The notes under the pieces are model-generated. The model ran no database searches and was not told the origin of the DNA. It saw only the letters and a list, made by a program, of their open reading frames with translations. Of a stretch of 38,683 nucleotides of DNA, positions 8,220 through 15,108 are shown in pieces. Every line of letters starts with the position of its first letter. The stretch's first letter is position 1. The translations under genes and the position numbers were made by a program. The DNA lies in the IMG/VR virus record IMGVR_UViG_3300033388_001850, positions 1 through 38,683 of that record; one strand, written 5' to 3'. This DNA comes from a virus.

Positions 8220-8942
8220 ATGTTGGAATTTAAAGATGGAATACTAGTTAGTTGTCCTTTGCCTTTTGTCATTGCATTGATACCAAAAGATAATAACACT
8301 AGTAGATCACAACTCGGTTTAATATCAGATTCAATTACGATACATAACTTCGGTGATGATAACAAACCAACAGCCGAACAAGTTGCAGATTGGATTGATA
8401 AGGCTTATGACAGATATTCAAGTTGGCATTTTACTATTGGGTTGTACAAAGGGAAATTAACAATTATTCAAAAGTTGCCGATTGATGAGGTCGCATGGGC
8501 CGCTGGTGACGGTAAAAATGGTCCGGGTAATAGAACTTCACTTCATATTGAATGTGAAGAAACAAAAGAAGCCGAAGAGTTTATGATCAAGTTTCTACAG
8601 TTGTTATCAAAGTATTTAAATATTACAAAAATAGTACCGCATAAACATTGGACGGATAAATATTGTCCTAGAATGATACTACCAAATTGGAAAGAATTTA
8701 TTAGAAAGGTGAATGGTGAAATTATGTTAACTAGTAAAGAGAAACAAACGATTTTGAAAAAAACAGGAGATTACAAAGGTCCTATTGATGGTGATTTTGG
8801 TCCTAACAGTAAAAAAGCTCGTGATGCTTTTGCAGATAGAGAACTCGAAAAGCTGCATAACCTAGAGAATGTACCACAAGATATTGTTGCAGAGTTTAAC
8901 ATTTTAAAAAATAGAGTTGCAGCACTTGAAAAAAAGCATTAG
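8220..8942 (+). CDS. Endolysin: N-acetylmuramoyl-L-alanine amidase
   Basis: A 240-residue Amidase_2 (T7 lysozyme/PGRP fold) that cleaves the bond between muramic acid and the stem peptide. Zinc ligands are probably H42 (SITIHNFG), H141 and C149 (IVPHKHWTDKYCP). Residues about 170-205 look like a short peptidoglycan-binding repeat (GPIDGDFGPNS), followed by a coiled-coil-like linker (206-240). The gene ends at codons AAA AAG CAT TAG. The heptamer A AAA AAG at 8930-8936 would allow a -1 shift into the frame of the next domain, making a fusion of about 447 residues; the short 240-residue form would be the unshifted product. No signal peptide, so export probably depends on a holin. Confidence 0.92.
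   Translation: MLEFKDGILVSCPLPFVIALIPKDNNTSRSQLGLISDSITIHNFGDDNKPTAEQVADWIDKAYDRYSSWHFTIGLYKGKLTIIQKLPIDEVAWAAGDGKNGPGNRTSLHIECEETKEAEEFMIKFLQLLSKYLNITKIVPHKHWTDKYCPRMILPNWKEFIRKVNGEIMLTSKEKQTILKKTGDYKGPIDGDFGPNSKKARDAFADRELEKLHNLENVPQDIVAEFNILKNRVAALEKKH
8930..8936 (+). promoter_or_regulatory. Candidate -1 ribosomal frameshift site A AAA AAG
   Basis: In the amidase frame the bases read A AAA AAG, the same heptamer used by E. coli dnaX. A -1 slip allows full re-pairing of both tRNAs and continues GCA TTA GAG CCA ATT GAA in the frame of the downstream domain with no stop. The 0-frame stop TAG is two codons later. A short palindrome (TGAATATTCA) follows about 14 bases downstream; no strong stimulatory stem was found. 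A length error in the run of seven A is the main alternative. Confidence 0.6.
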
Positions 8943-9562
8943 AGCCAATTGAATATTCATATAATGGTATAGATGTTGTTGAATTGCCGCTTGGCGTGTT
9001 AAAAGCTAAACTTGATCCAGGTAATGGTTATCAGATAGCTAAAACATTAGATAAATTTATCAATGCTACTTTTGTATGGTGGGTCGATAGTAAAAAAACA
9101 AAACCTTATCCTCTAACACCTTTAGTTTCTGAAGGTGAGTTGTTATCTGATAATGTGTATATTAATGATGATGGCGATCCTATGCCGTTGTTTATAATAT
9201 ATACAGATGGAACATGTGGAATTGAAATTACAAGAAACTTATCGTCCAGAAAAGATATTCGATTGGCCGTTGGTGGGATTGCTTTATTCCCTAAGATTGA
9301 TTTCTCAGGGTTTAAGAAGTCTAATATTAATAGTTTGACTTATCCAACTAAAAGAATTGCAATTGCTTATAATGAACATACAAATAAAGTTTGTTTAATT
9401 GCGTGTGACGAGAACATAGATATTTATGATTTCCTCGCTAGATTGATACCTTTTGGTTTCTCTTTAATACTCGGTTTAGATTCTGGCGGATCTGCACAAT
9501 GGGTGTTTAATGAGAGCAAACGATTAACAGGTAGATATATGATAGGCTGGTTGTATTGGTAA
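8936..9562 (+). CDS. Phosphodiester glycosidase-like (NAGPA) domain, probable C-terminal part of endolysin
   Basis: A reading frame of 208 codons from the slip site to TAA. It resembles the phosphodiester glycosidase (NAGPA, DUF2233) family: an INATF motif in the place of the family's ING(G)F, a TKRIAIAYNE strand, and the GLDSGGSAQ motif matching the family's LDGGGS near the C-terminus. Such enzymes cleave sugar-phosphodiester bonds, so here the target may be teichoic-acid or capsule-like wall polymers. The only start codon is a TTG at 8984 that has no ribosome site and would cut off about 16 residues that look like part of the domain. Translation by -1 frameshift from the amidase is therefore the best explanation. 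Confidence 0.75.
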   Translation, partial: ALEPIEYSYNGIDVVELPLGVLKAKLDPGNGYQIAKTLDKFINATFVWWVDSKKTKPYPLTPLVSEGELLSDNVYINDDGDPMPLFIIYTDGTCGIEITRNLSSRKDIRLAVGGIALFPKIDFSGFKKSNINSLTYPTKRIAIAYNEHTNKVCLIACDENIDIYDFLARLIPFGFSLILGLDSGGSAQWVFNESKRLTGRYMIGWLYW

Positions 9563-9573
9563 AAAACAGATTG

Positions 9574-9615
9574 GCACTTAACAGGAATTTAAATGACCTA
9601 TTAAGTGCTTTTTTT
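9574..9615 (+). terminator. Strong intrinsic terminator after lysin
   Basis: GCACTTAA pairs perfectly with TTAAGTGC, an inner AGG/CCT extends the stem after one mismatch, and seven T follow. It ends the lysin transcript. Confidence 0.9.
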
Positions 9616-9699
9616 AGTGTTAAAATTTAACCAAGAAGTAATAAAAACTATAGATATTATGAAAACAATTAAATAACCAATGCGCTTTAATCACCTTTT
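9616..9699. other. Intergenic stretch with no recognised feature
   Basis: A short A+T-rich gap between two terminators. I see no open frame with a ribosome site, no repeat and no clear promoter. Confidence 0.5.
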
Positions 9700-9731
9700 A
9701 AAAGGACTCACATTTGCTTGTGGGTCTTTTT
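9700..9731 (+). terminator. Intrinsic terminator
   Basis: GACTCACA (9705-9712) pairs with TGTGGGTC (9719-9726; one G-U) around a 6-base loop, with T-rich tail. The promoter of the next gene overlaps its 3' arm, so it would insulate that promoter from upstream transcription. Confidence 0.75.
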
Positions 9732-9743
9732 ATATGGTATACT
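9714..9743 (+). promoter_or_regulatory. Promoter for second holin-like gene
   Basis: TTGCTT (9714-9719), 18-bp spacer, TATACT (9738-9743) with TGG extension directly upstream. It overlaps a terminator hairpin. Confidence 0.55.
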
Positions 9744-9776
9744 ATGTTTGTAAACGAAACTATATTAGGAGGTGTC

Positions 9777-10136
9777 ATGAACATATTAAACTTTTTACTA
9801 GGCTTGATTTTTACGTATTGGGCCGACATTGTAGTTATTTTATTATTCGCAACGTTCTTGTGCTTTGCTTGGTTCAAGTTAGATAAGAAGAAATGGGTTA
9901 AAAACGTTCTCTTCACTCTAGTTGTAAAAGCTGAAAAAGATTTCGGTGCTGGAACTGGTTTAATAAAATATAAAATAGTTGTTGATGAATTTTACAATCT
10001 TATGCCTAAGATCATGAAACTGTTTATAACTCGTAAGATGATTGATTATTATATTGAAAAGGCGGTTGAAGAACTCAAAGAGCATTTAATAACAGGAACA
10101 ACGCTCGAAGGGGATTATTTAAAATCATATGAATAA
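9777..10136 (+). CDS. Holin candidate (LLH-like)
   Basis: A 119-residue protein with an N-terminal hydrophobic region (about residues 3-33) and a cytoplasmic tail containing VVKAEKDFGAGTGLIKYK, a pattern found in phage holins of the LLH / superfamily 6 type in Bacillota. The start at 9777 follows AGGAGGTGTC; in-frame codons further upstream lie inside the terminator. It has its own promoter and terminator, an isolated unit at the end of the lysis region. A role as the main holin is likely but rests on family pattern recognition. Confidence 0.65.
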   Translation: MNILNFLLGLIFTYWADIVVILLFATFLCFAWFKLDKKKWVKNVLFTLVVKAEKDFGAGTGLIKYKIVVDEFYNLMPKIMKLFITRKMIDYYIEKAVEELKEHLITGTTLEGDYLKSYE

Positions 10137-10143
10137 CGAATCG

Positions 10144-10175
10144 AAATCCTGATTAATGATGATCAGGATTTTTTT
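10144..10175 (+). terminator. Strong intrinsic terminator
   Basis: AAATCCTGAT and ATCAGGATTT form a perfect 10-bp stem with a loop of about 8 bases and a T run. It ends the holin unit and marks the boundary to the early genes. Confidence 0.92.
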
Positions 10176-10189
10176 AGTGCAAAATATTT

Positions 10190-10267
10190 TGCGTATCATT
10201 TTTAATTAATAAGTATTATAATATGATCACCACCTCAAACGAGGAGGATTATAATTTTAGATACGCA
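10190..10267. repeat. Nested inverted repeats (structured intergenic element)
   Basis: TGCGTATC (10190-10197) pairs with GATACGCA (10260-10267); inside it ATTATAAT (10215-10222) pairs with ATTATAAT (10248-10255); innermost CCACCTC and GAGGAGG pair with one mismatch around AAAC. The element contains two TATAAT-like boxes and a strong Shine-Dalgarno-like GAGGAGG inside the stem, with no ATG, GTG or TTG start at proper distance. It could be a non-coding RNA, a regulatory DNA cruciform, or part of a replication or packaging site. Confidence 0.6.
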
Positions 10268-10300
10268 TAAAAAGGGTTGGGTTCGTAATAGCTTAATCTT

Positions 10301-10333
10301 AAAAGACTTGGTGTCGAAAGCCTGGTCTTTTTT
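10301..10333 (+). terminator. Intrinsic terminator
   Basis: AAAAGAC pairs with GTCTTTT; an inner GG/CC extends the stem after two mismatches. A T run follows. There is no protein gene directly upstream, so it would end a short RNA from the structured element at 10190-10267 or stop residual read-through. Confidence 0.75.
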
Positions 10334-10349
10334 AATTGCATAAAAACAC

Positions 10350-10378
10350 TTGACTTCGGGCGTCATTGGGGTTAATAT
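10350..10378 (+). promoter_or_regulatory. Strong early promoter
   Basis: TTGACT (10350-10355), exactly 17 bp, TAATAT (10373-10378). It drives the RHH gene at 10401 and probably the ATPase gene. The spacer contains TGAC and GTCA half-sites separated by 7 bases, a possible weak operator. Confidence 0.8.
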
Positions 10379-10400
10379 GTAATCAAAGGGGGTCGCTAGT

Positions 10401-10577
10401 ATGAAAATTAAAAAATCAAGAACACAACCAAGAACAAATAAATTAGGATTCAGATGTAACGATGAAGAATTTGAAGTTATTTTTAAAGCTGCTTCGTTAG
10501 ACAACTTAGCACCAGCAACATATTTAAGAAAATTGGCGTTAGATGATGCCAAAGCAAAAGGAATTAAAATAGTTTAA
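10401..10577 (+). CDS. Small MobC/RHH-like DNA-binding protein
   Basis: A 58-residue basic protein. The N-terminus KIKKSRTQPRTNKLGFRC followed by a helix with EEFEVIFKAASLDNLAPATYLRKLAL resembles ribbon-helix-helix proteins of the MobC/plasmid mobilisation type. ATG at 10401 follows AAGGGGG. It is first in the early operon and may regulate its own promoter. No relaxase is present, so a mobilisation role is unlikely. Confidence 0.65.
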   Translation: MKIKKSRTQPRTNKLGFRCNDEEFEVIFKAASLDNLAPATYLRKLALDDAKAKGIKIV

Positions 10578-10595
10578 AGTCTGGGAGGACAAAAG

Positions 10596-12239
10596 ATGAA
10601 TATTAAGACATTAAAAGTAAATAATTATGTAGGTATTACAGAATTAAGCATCAATCCAGGTATGATTAATGTATTTAAAGGTCCAAAGGGTTCGGCTAAA
10701 ACTTCAATATTAGAAGCAATTGGTACTGGATTCAAAAACGAAAAAGTTAGAACCGAAGTCGTAAAGCATGGTGAAACAGAAGCAACTATATTCATTGAAA
10801 CAAATGATCACTTAGAAATTAACAGAAAACTTAGAACTGAAAAAGCTGATTATCTTAAACTTACAAAAAGTGGTGATGCCATCAAATCAACGGAAACTGA
10901 ATTAAGAAAATTTATCTCTGGTGACATATTCAGACCATTAGCATTTTTAGAGCTTTCAGAAAAGGATCAAACAAAACTTATTCTTTCTATGATTGATATG
11001 AATTATTCAAGAGAACAAATTATCGAATGGTTCGGTGGTGTTGATATCTTAACAAATATTAATACTGATAAACATTTACTAATGATTTTAAAAGAAATCG
11101 AAACTAGATATTACACTCTTAGACAAGATGTTAATAGAGAAGTTATCACTTTAAAATCACAAGCAAAAGGTATTGAAGATGATTTACCAGCTAATTATAA
11201 TGGTGATGAATGGGAAAAAGTATCACTTCAAGAGCTTTACAATGCCGTATCAGAAGCAGAGAAGGTAAACCAATACATTCTTAACGGTAACACCTTTAAA
11301 ACCTCGTATGACGATAAAATAGAAGGTATACTTGATGCTTTTAATAATAAGGTCAAGTCACTTAATCTTAAATACAGAGAATTAGAAACAGACATTAGCG
11401 ATATTATGGATTTGGCTGAAGTTAAGATTAAAAAAGCTGAAGATACTGTTTTTAATTCTAAAGAAGTGATTGACCAATCTAACAGAAAATTAAATTTAGA
11501 GCTTGACGAAAAAATTGCAGAACTTAAAAAAGATTATGATGTTAAAAAACAAGCTGCTAAAACAGCGGTTCTTGATTCGATAGATGATCAAAAAGAATTA
11601 ATTAAAATTCAAGAGACTAAGATTTCAAATAAACAAGTCGAATTATCTGGTCTTTCTGAAAAGAAACAACTTGAATTTACAGCATTAGAAACTGAAAAAG
11701 AAACTAGTACAAAACACGAAAATGAATTATTCTCTAAATGGGATAAATATCTTTTAGAGACAGAAAAAGTTGAGATTGAACCACTTAAAGAAGCTGCTGA
11801 GAATGCTGAGTCTATGCGTAACCATCTTAGAGAATGGGACCGTATGAAAGAGATTAGAAACGTTAAAATCGCTGAGAAACAAGTTTTATCCGATAATTAC
11901 AGTACGATTGTTGATGTTGCTAGAAATAAACCATCAGATCTTATCAAACAACACAAGTTACCAATTGACGGTATTAGTGTAGATGCTGACGCAAGAATCA
12001 GAATTAACGATATCTTGTTAGATGGTCTTTCAGAAGGTGAAAAACTAGACGCTGCCTTTAAAATTGCATTACAACGTATGGGAGAATTGAAAGTTATCTG
12101 CGTTGATGGATTTGACAGACTTAATAGAACTGAACAGGATAAATTGATTTCGATGTGTGAAGAAAACGAGATCCAGGCATTCTTTACAATCACCGAAGAT
12201 ACATTGAACGGTGAAACTATTTACTCTGATCATATATAA
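10596..12239 (+). CDS. RecF/SbcC-like AAA ATPase
   Basis: A 547-residue ATPase of the SMC/RecF/Rad50 type. Walker A is GPKGSAKTS (residues 29-37), then a long coiled coil (about 190-440), an ABC signature LSEGEK (478-483) and a Walker B VICVDGFD (500-507). The position after the Walker B aspartate is Gly rather than the usual catalytic Glu. There is no zinc hook CxxC in the coil. Next to an annealase candidate and a RecE-like nuclease, it probably works in phage recombination or replication. It ends just before a terminator. Confidence 0.85.
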   Translation: MNIKTLKVNNYVGITELSINPGMINVFKGPKGSAKTSILEAIGTGFKNEKVRTEVVKHGETEATIFIETNDHLEINRKLRTEKADYLKLTKSGDAIKSTETELRKFISGDIFRPLAFLELSEKDQTKLILSMIDMNYSREQIIEWFGGVDILTNINTDKHLLMILKEIETRYYTLRQDVNREVITLKSQAKGIEDDLPANYNGDEWEKVSLQELYNAVSEAEKVNQYILNGNTFKTSYDDKIEGILDAFNNKVKSLNLKYRELETDISDIMDLAEVKIKKAEDTVFNSKEVIDQSNRKLNLELDEKIAELKKDYDVKKQAAKTAVLDSIDDQKELIKIQETKISNKQVELSGLSEKKQLEFTALETEKETSTKHENELFSKWDKYLLETEKVEIEPLKEAAENAESMRNHLREWDRMKEIRNVKIAEKQVLSDNYSTIVDVARNKPSDLIKQHKLPIDGISVDADARIRINDILLDGLSEGEKLDAAFKIALQRMGELKVICVDGFDRLNRTEQDKLISMCEENEIQAFFTITEDTLNGETIYSDHI

Positions 12240-12243
12240 ATCA

Positions 12244-12270
12244 AAAGGGCCTAACGGTCCTTTATTTTTT
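12244..12270 (+). terminator. Intrinsic terminator
   Basis: AAAGGGCC and GGTCCTTT form an 8-bp stem (one G-U) with a TAAC loop and a following T-rich run. It ends the ATPase unit. Confidence 0.88.
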
Positions 12271-12283
12271 TATTTAAATGCTA

Positions 12284-12312
12284 TTGACTTACAACCGTTT
12301 TAGTTGTAATAT
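12284..12312 (+). promoter_or_regulatory. Strong promoter for RHH/recombination operon
   Basis: TTGACT (12284-12289), 17-bp spacer, TAATAT (12307-12312). The spacer is occupied by an operator-like dyad. It has the same boxes as the promoter at 10350. Confidence 0.85.
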
Positions 12313-12319
12313 GGTTGTA
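12289..12319. promoter_or_regulatory. Operator-like repeats for RHH repressor
   Basis: TTACAAC (12289-12295) and GTTGTAA (12303-12309) form a perfect 7-bp dyad spanning the promoter spacer; a third half-site GTTGTA starts at 12314, 11 bases after the previous one. Spacing of about one helical turn suits cooperative binding by the Arc-like protein encoded directly downstream. Confidence 0.65.
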
Positions 12320-12332
12320 GGAGGTAACGAAA

Positions 12333-12464
12333 ATGGCAAGTATTACAATTAAAGATATACCAGAAGATATTCACAAAAAAATGAAAAGAATTGCTTTTTA
12401 TGAAGGAAGGTCACTAAACAAACAAATCATCTTATTGATGAAGAAAGCTAAAGAGGTAAAGTAA
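12333..12464 (+). CDS. Arc-like ribbon-helix-helix regulator
   Basis: A 43-residue protein: MASITIKDIPEDIHKKMKRI gives the RHH beta strand and first helix, and GRSLNKQI the turn into the second helix. This is the typical Arc/MetJ or FitA antitoxin-like fold. GGAGG lies upstream, and the stop overlaps the next start (TAATG). It probably represses the promoter that carries repeated GTTGTA sites just in front of it. No toxin is adjacent, so an antitoxin role is not supported. Confidence 0.8.
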   Translation: MASITIKDIPEDIHKKMKRIAFYEGRSLNKQIILLMKKAKEVK

Positions 12465-13381
12465 TGAATAATAGTATGAATATTTATAACAATGACAACG
12501 GTTCGAAAAATGAAGTTGCTAAAACCGGCGCTGATATGATGGTTAGTAGACAAGCTCAGGAAGTTCAAGCTGCAATGATCATTGCTAAAAGATTTCCTAG
12601 AGATGAAGAAATTGCTTATGGTAGAATAATAAAATCTTGTCAACGCGAGTCTTTAGCCAAAGATGCAATGTATTCATACCCTAGAGGTGGTACAAAAGTT
12701 ACAGGCCCAAGTATTAGACTTGCTGAAGTTTTAGCTCGTAATTGGGGTAATTTAGATTACGGTATTATAGAATTAGAACAAAAAGGTGGCGAGTCTCAAG
12801 TTATGGCGTATGCGTGGGATCTTGAAACAAACACTCGTCAAACTAAAATCTTTTCAGTACCTCATAAAAGATTTACTAGAAACGGCACTAAAAAATTAGA
12901 AGATCCTAGAGATATTTATGAATTGGTAGCGAATCAAGGCGCCAGAAGATTGAGAGCTTGCATACTTGGAATTATACCAGGTGATGTTATTGATAAAGCT
13001 GTTGAACAATGTCAATTAACAATAGCTTCTAACTTAAAAATGCCTATTTCTGATTTAATTAGAGATATGTTGATTATATTTAAAGAAAAATATGGTGTTT
13101 CTAAAGAACATATAGAAGAATATTTTGGATTCAAAACAGAAGCTTTTACATCTTCTGAATACAACAAATTAATTGGTATCGGTAAAAGTATTCAAGATGG
13201 TATGAGTAAAAGAGAAGATCATTTTAATATTAAAAGTGAAAAAGAAGTACCTAAAACATTTGTTAAAAAAGAAGAATCAGAAACGAAAGCACCAGTTAAA
13301 CCAGAAAAACAAGTTGAAGGATTCCAACCAATCGAAGGTGACACAGACGGCACGCCATTTAATCAGGAGGGTAACGAATAA
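12464..13381 (+). CDS. Putative recombination / ssDNA annealing protein
   Basis: A 305-residue protein of a conserved phage family. The core has AKRFPRDEE, YPRGGTKVTGPSIRLAEVLA, AYAWDLETNTRQTK and an NQGARRLRACIL stretch. These are well conserved in phages of Bacillota next to RecE-like nucleases, which suggests a single-strand annealing partner (RecT, ERF or Rad52-like). The C-terminal ~70 residues are charged and low complexity, ending in an acidic tail, as in proteins that recruit partners. The family placement is from memory of the pattern and could be wrong; the partner nuclease follows at once. Confidence 0.6.
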   Translation: MNNSMNIYNNDNGSKNEVAKTGADMMVSRQAQEVQAAMIIAKRFPRDEEIAYGRIIKSCQRESLAKDAMYSYPRGGTKVTGPSIRLAEVLARNWGNLDYGIIELEQKGGESQVMAYAWDLETNTRQTKIFSVPHKRFTRNGTKKLEDPRDIYELVANQGARRLRACILGIIPGDVIDKAVEQCQLTIASNLKMPISDLIRDMLIIFKEKYGVSKEHIEEYFGFKTEAFTSSEYNKLIGIGKSIQDGMSKREDHFNIKSEKEVPKTFVKKEESETKAPVKPEKQVEGFQPIEGDTDGTPFNQEGNE

Positions 13382-14241
13382 TGAATAAACACAATTTGAC
13401 AAGTAAAAACTATTTCGGTGCATTGGCTGAAGCTAAATATTTTGGATCTTCATCAATAAAAGCTTATGATCTTGGACATACAGGTATTGAAGTGTTCGGT
13501 AATCTAGTTGAGGGCGGTTGTTCTGCTCGAGAAGTTGCGGTTATTAAAGGTGATTATGAGAAACCAGATAAAAAAGTTTTCTTAGTCGGTCAATATGTTC
13601 ACGCATGGGCCGATTCGAAAGAATCTTTTCAAGAGTTATGTGCTGATAACTATGATGCGATTTATACTAAAGGTGGAAAACCTAGATCAGACTTTGTAAG
13701 AGCTGATTTAATGATTGAAGTATTAAAGAATTGTCCTATTGTAACAGATATGAAGAATTGTGAACACGAAGTAATTATGGTCGGTACAATTGCTGGTGTT
13801 GAAATTAAAATCATGGTCGATTTATTAGATCTTGAACGTGGGTATTTTGCAGATTACAAAACTACTCAGAAAATAGGCAAATTAACATATAAAGATGGTA
13901 AAAAACTTTCTTTTATTGATACCTATGATTATAAGCTGCAATTTGCCATCTATGAAGAAATAATCTATCAGAACACAGGTAAACACCTTGATTGTTATAT
14001 CATCGTAGTAGATAAGAAACCAACACCAGAGCATAACATTATCTATTTGGGTAATGTAGATAATCAATTATTCTATGCTGAGAAGCTTGAAGAAGTCGAA
14101 CTAAAATTACCTCATCTACAATTAGTTAAAACTGGTAAGGCTGATCCGGTAAGATGTGAATCGTGCGCTTATTGCATCTCAACAAGAGTGTTAACCGGTC
14201 CTGTTAGTCTTGAAGAATTTGAAGAAAGGTTGCGTGAATAA
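13381..14241 (+). CDS. RecE-like PD-(D/E)XK exonuclease
   Basis: A 286-residue nuclease of the RecE C-terminal / DUF3799 type. The catalytic set is H74 (YVHAWAD), D147 (IMVDLLD), D158-x-K160 (ADYKTT) and Q187 (YKLQFAIYEE). Three cysteines (C259, C262, C265; RCESCAYC) near the C-terminus resemble the Cys cluster of related nucleases; a fourth ligand is not clear. It should resect DNA ends for the annealing protein encoded upstream. The start overlaps the previous stop by one base (AATAATG). Confidence 0.85.
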   Translation: MNKHNLTSKNYFGALAEAKYFGSSSIKAYDLGHTGIEVFGNLVEGGCSAREVAVIKGDYEKPDKKVFLVGQYVHAWADSKESFQELCADNYDAIYTKGGKPRSDFVRADLMIEVLKNCPIVTDMKNCEHEVIMVGTIAGVEIKIMVDLLDLERGYFADYKTTQKIGKLTYKDGKKLSFIDTYDYKLQFAIYEEIIYQNTGKHLDCYIIVVDKKPTPEHNIIYLGNVDNQLFYAEKLEEVELKLPHLQLVKTGKADPVRCESCAYCISTRVLTGPVSLEEFEERLRE

Positions 14242-14242
14242 T

Positions 14243-14653
14243 ATGAAAACAATAAACAAAGAACATTTTGAAGATTTTAATGAGTTTTTAGTCGAAAACG
14301 GTTTTAATCCTTGCAGCTTGGTAAAATCAATAGAAGAATTAAGACTCATACAAACATTTTTATTTGAGATAGATGGTCAAATTATTGCTAAATCAAAAAG
14401 TGATTTAATCAAAGAGTATTATTCTAAAGCTAGAGTTATTAAAGATAGTTGCGAATATTGTACACCCGATAAAAATGGTATATTCAAAAAATGTTACAGT
14501 GGATATAAGAGTGAACATACTCAATTATCGAAGGATGGAGAAGATTTTGTAATAGATGTCAGTATTCATTCGTTTGATGTAGAAAACGATACAAAACACG
14601 TCGAATCATGTTTTGATATTAATCATTGTCATGTATGCGGTCGCAAACTATGA
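14243..14653 (+). CDS. Hypothetical Cys-rich protein
   Basis: A 136-residue protein with two cysteine pairs, CEYC in the middle and CHVC near the C-terminus (HCHVCGRKL), that look like a split zinc ribbon. It begins right after the nuclease stop; ATG at 14243 is preferred, with AAAGG somewhat far upstream. It overlaps the next gene by ATGA. Function unknown. Confidence 0.6.
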   Translation: MKTINKEHFEDFNEFLVENGFNPCSLVKSIEELRLIQTFLFEIDGQIIAKSKSDLIKEYYSKARVIKDSCEYCTPDKNGIFKKCYSGYKSEHTQLSKDGEDFVIDVSIHSFDVENDTKHVESCFDINHCHVCGRKL

Positions 14654-15108
14654 GAAATAAAAACAAACACTTAGGCTATTATACTGGCGCTGAGTTTGAA
14701 AAAGTGATCATTGAGCAGTTATCAAAAGAAGGGTTTGAACCTGTAAAGGATAAAACCCTTTCAGATGGCAAACGTAGGGTTAAAGATCTAAAAGCCGATA
14801 TACAAGTTAATACAGGCCATAAATTAGAATGTAAAACCACTACAGATAAACAAAATTTAACTTTCTCAATGTTTGAAAATGGTCGAAAGGTAAATATTAA
14901 ATTTCATCAAATTTGTGCCGCTGATTACTTCGTATTTAAATTTAGACCAAACCCGACTTACATTGTAAAGAAAACCGATTTTCTTATATGGTGGTCGAAT
15001 TTACCTACAAATAAAAATGGTAAAACTAAGATGAGTATCATTTGGAAAGATGTTGAAAAGATAGGGTTCGAATTAGTAGATTTTAGTTTCTTGAAGGAGG
15101 ACAAATGA
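14650..15108 (+). CDS. PD-(D/E)XK resolvase-like nuclease
   Basis: A 152-residue protein with the pattern of Holliday junction resolvases and related small nucleases: an N-terminal GxEFE helix (YTGAEFEKVI), then KADIQVN and LECKTT forming the D-(X)n-ExK catalytic core. This matches Hjc/RecU-like or VRR-type endonucleases. It lies in the recombination operon, so resolving or debranching phage DNA is a sensible role. The start at 14650 overlaps the upstream stop (ATGA). Confidence 0.7.
   Translation: MRNKNKHLGYYTGAEFEKVIIEQLSKEGFEPVKDKTLSDGKRRVKDLKADIQVNTGHKLECKTTTDKQNLTFSMFENGRKVNIKFHQICAADYFVFKFRPNPTYIVKKTDFLIWWSNLPTNKNGKTKMSIIWKDVEKIGFELVDFSFLKEDK

Noticed and set aside
10254-10343. 29-codon frame after the GAGGAGG in the hairpin element, starting with ATT
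   Set aside because: It needs an ATT start and runs through a terminator hairpin; an RNA or DNA element is more likely.
10401-10577. Plasmid mobilisation gene mobC
   Set aside because: The RHH-like pattern is similar, but no relaxase or origin of transfer is present; a regulator is more likely.
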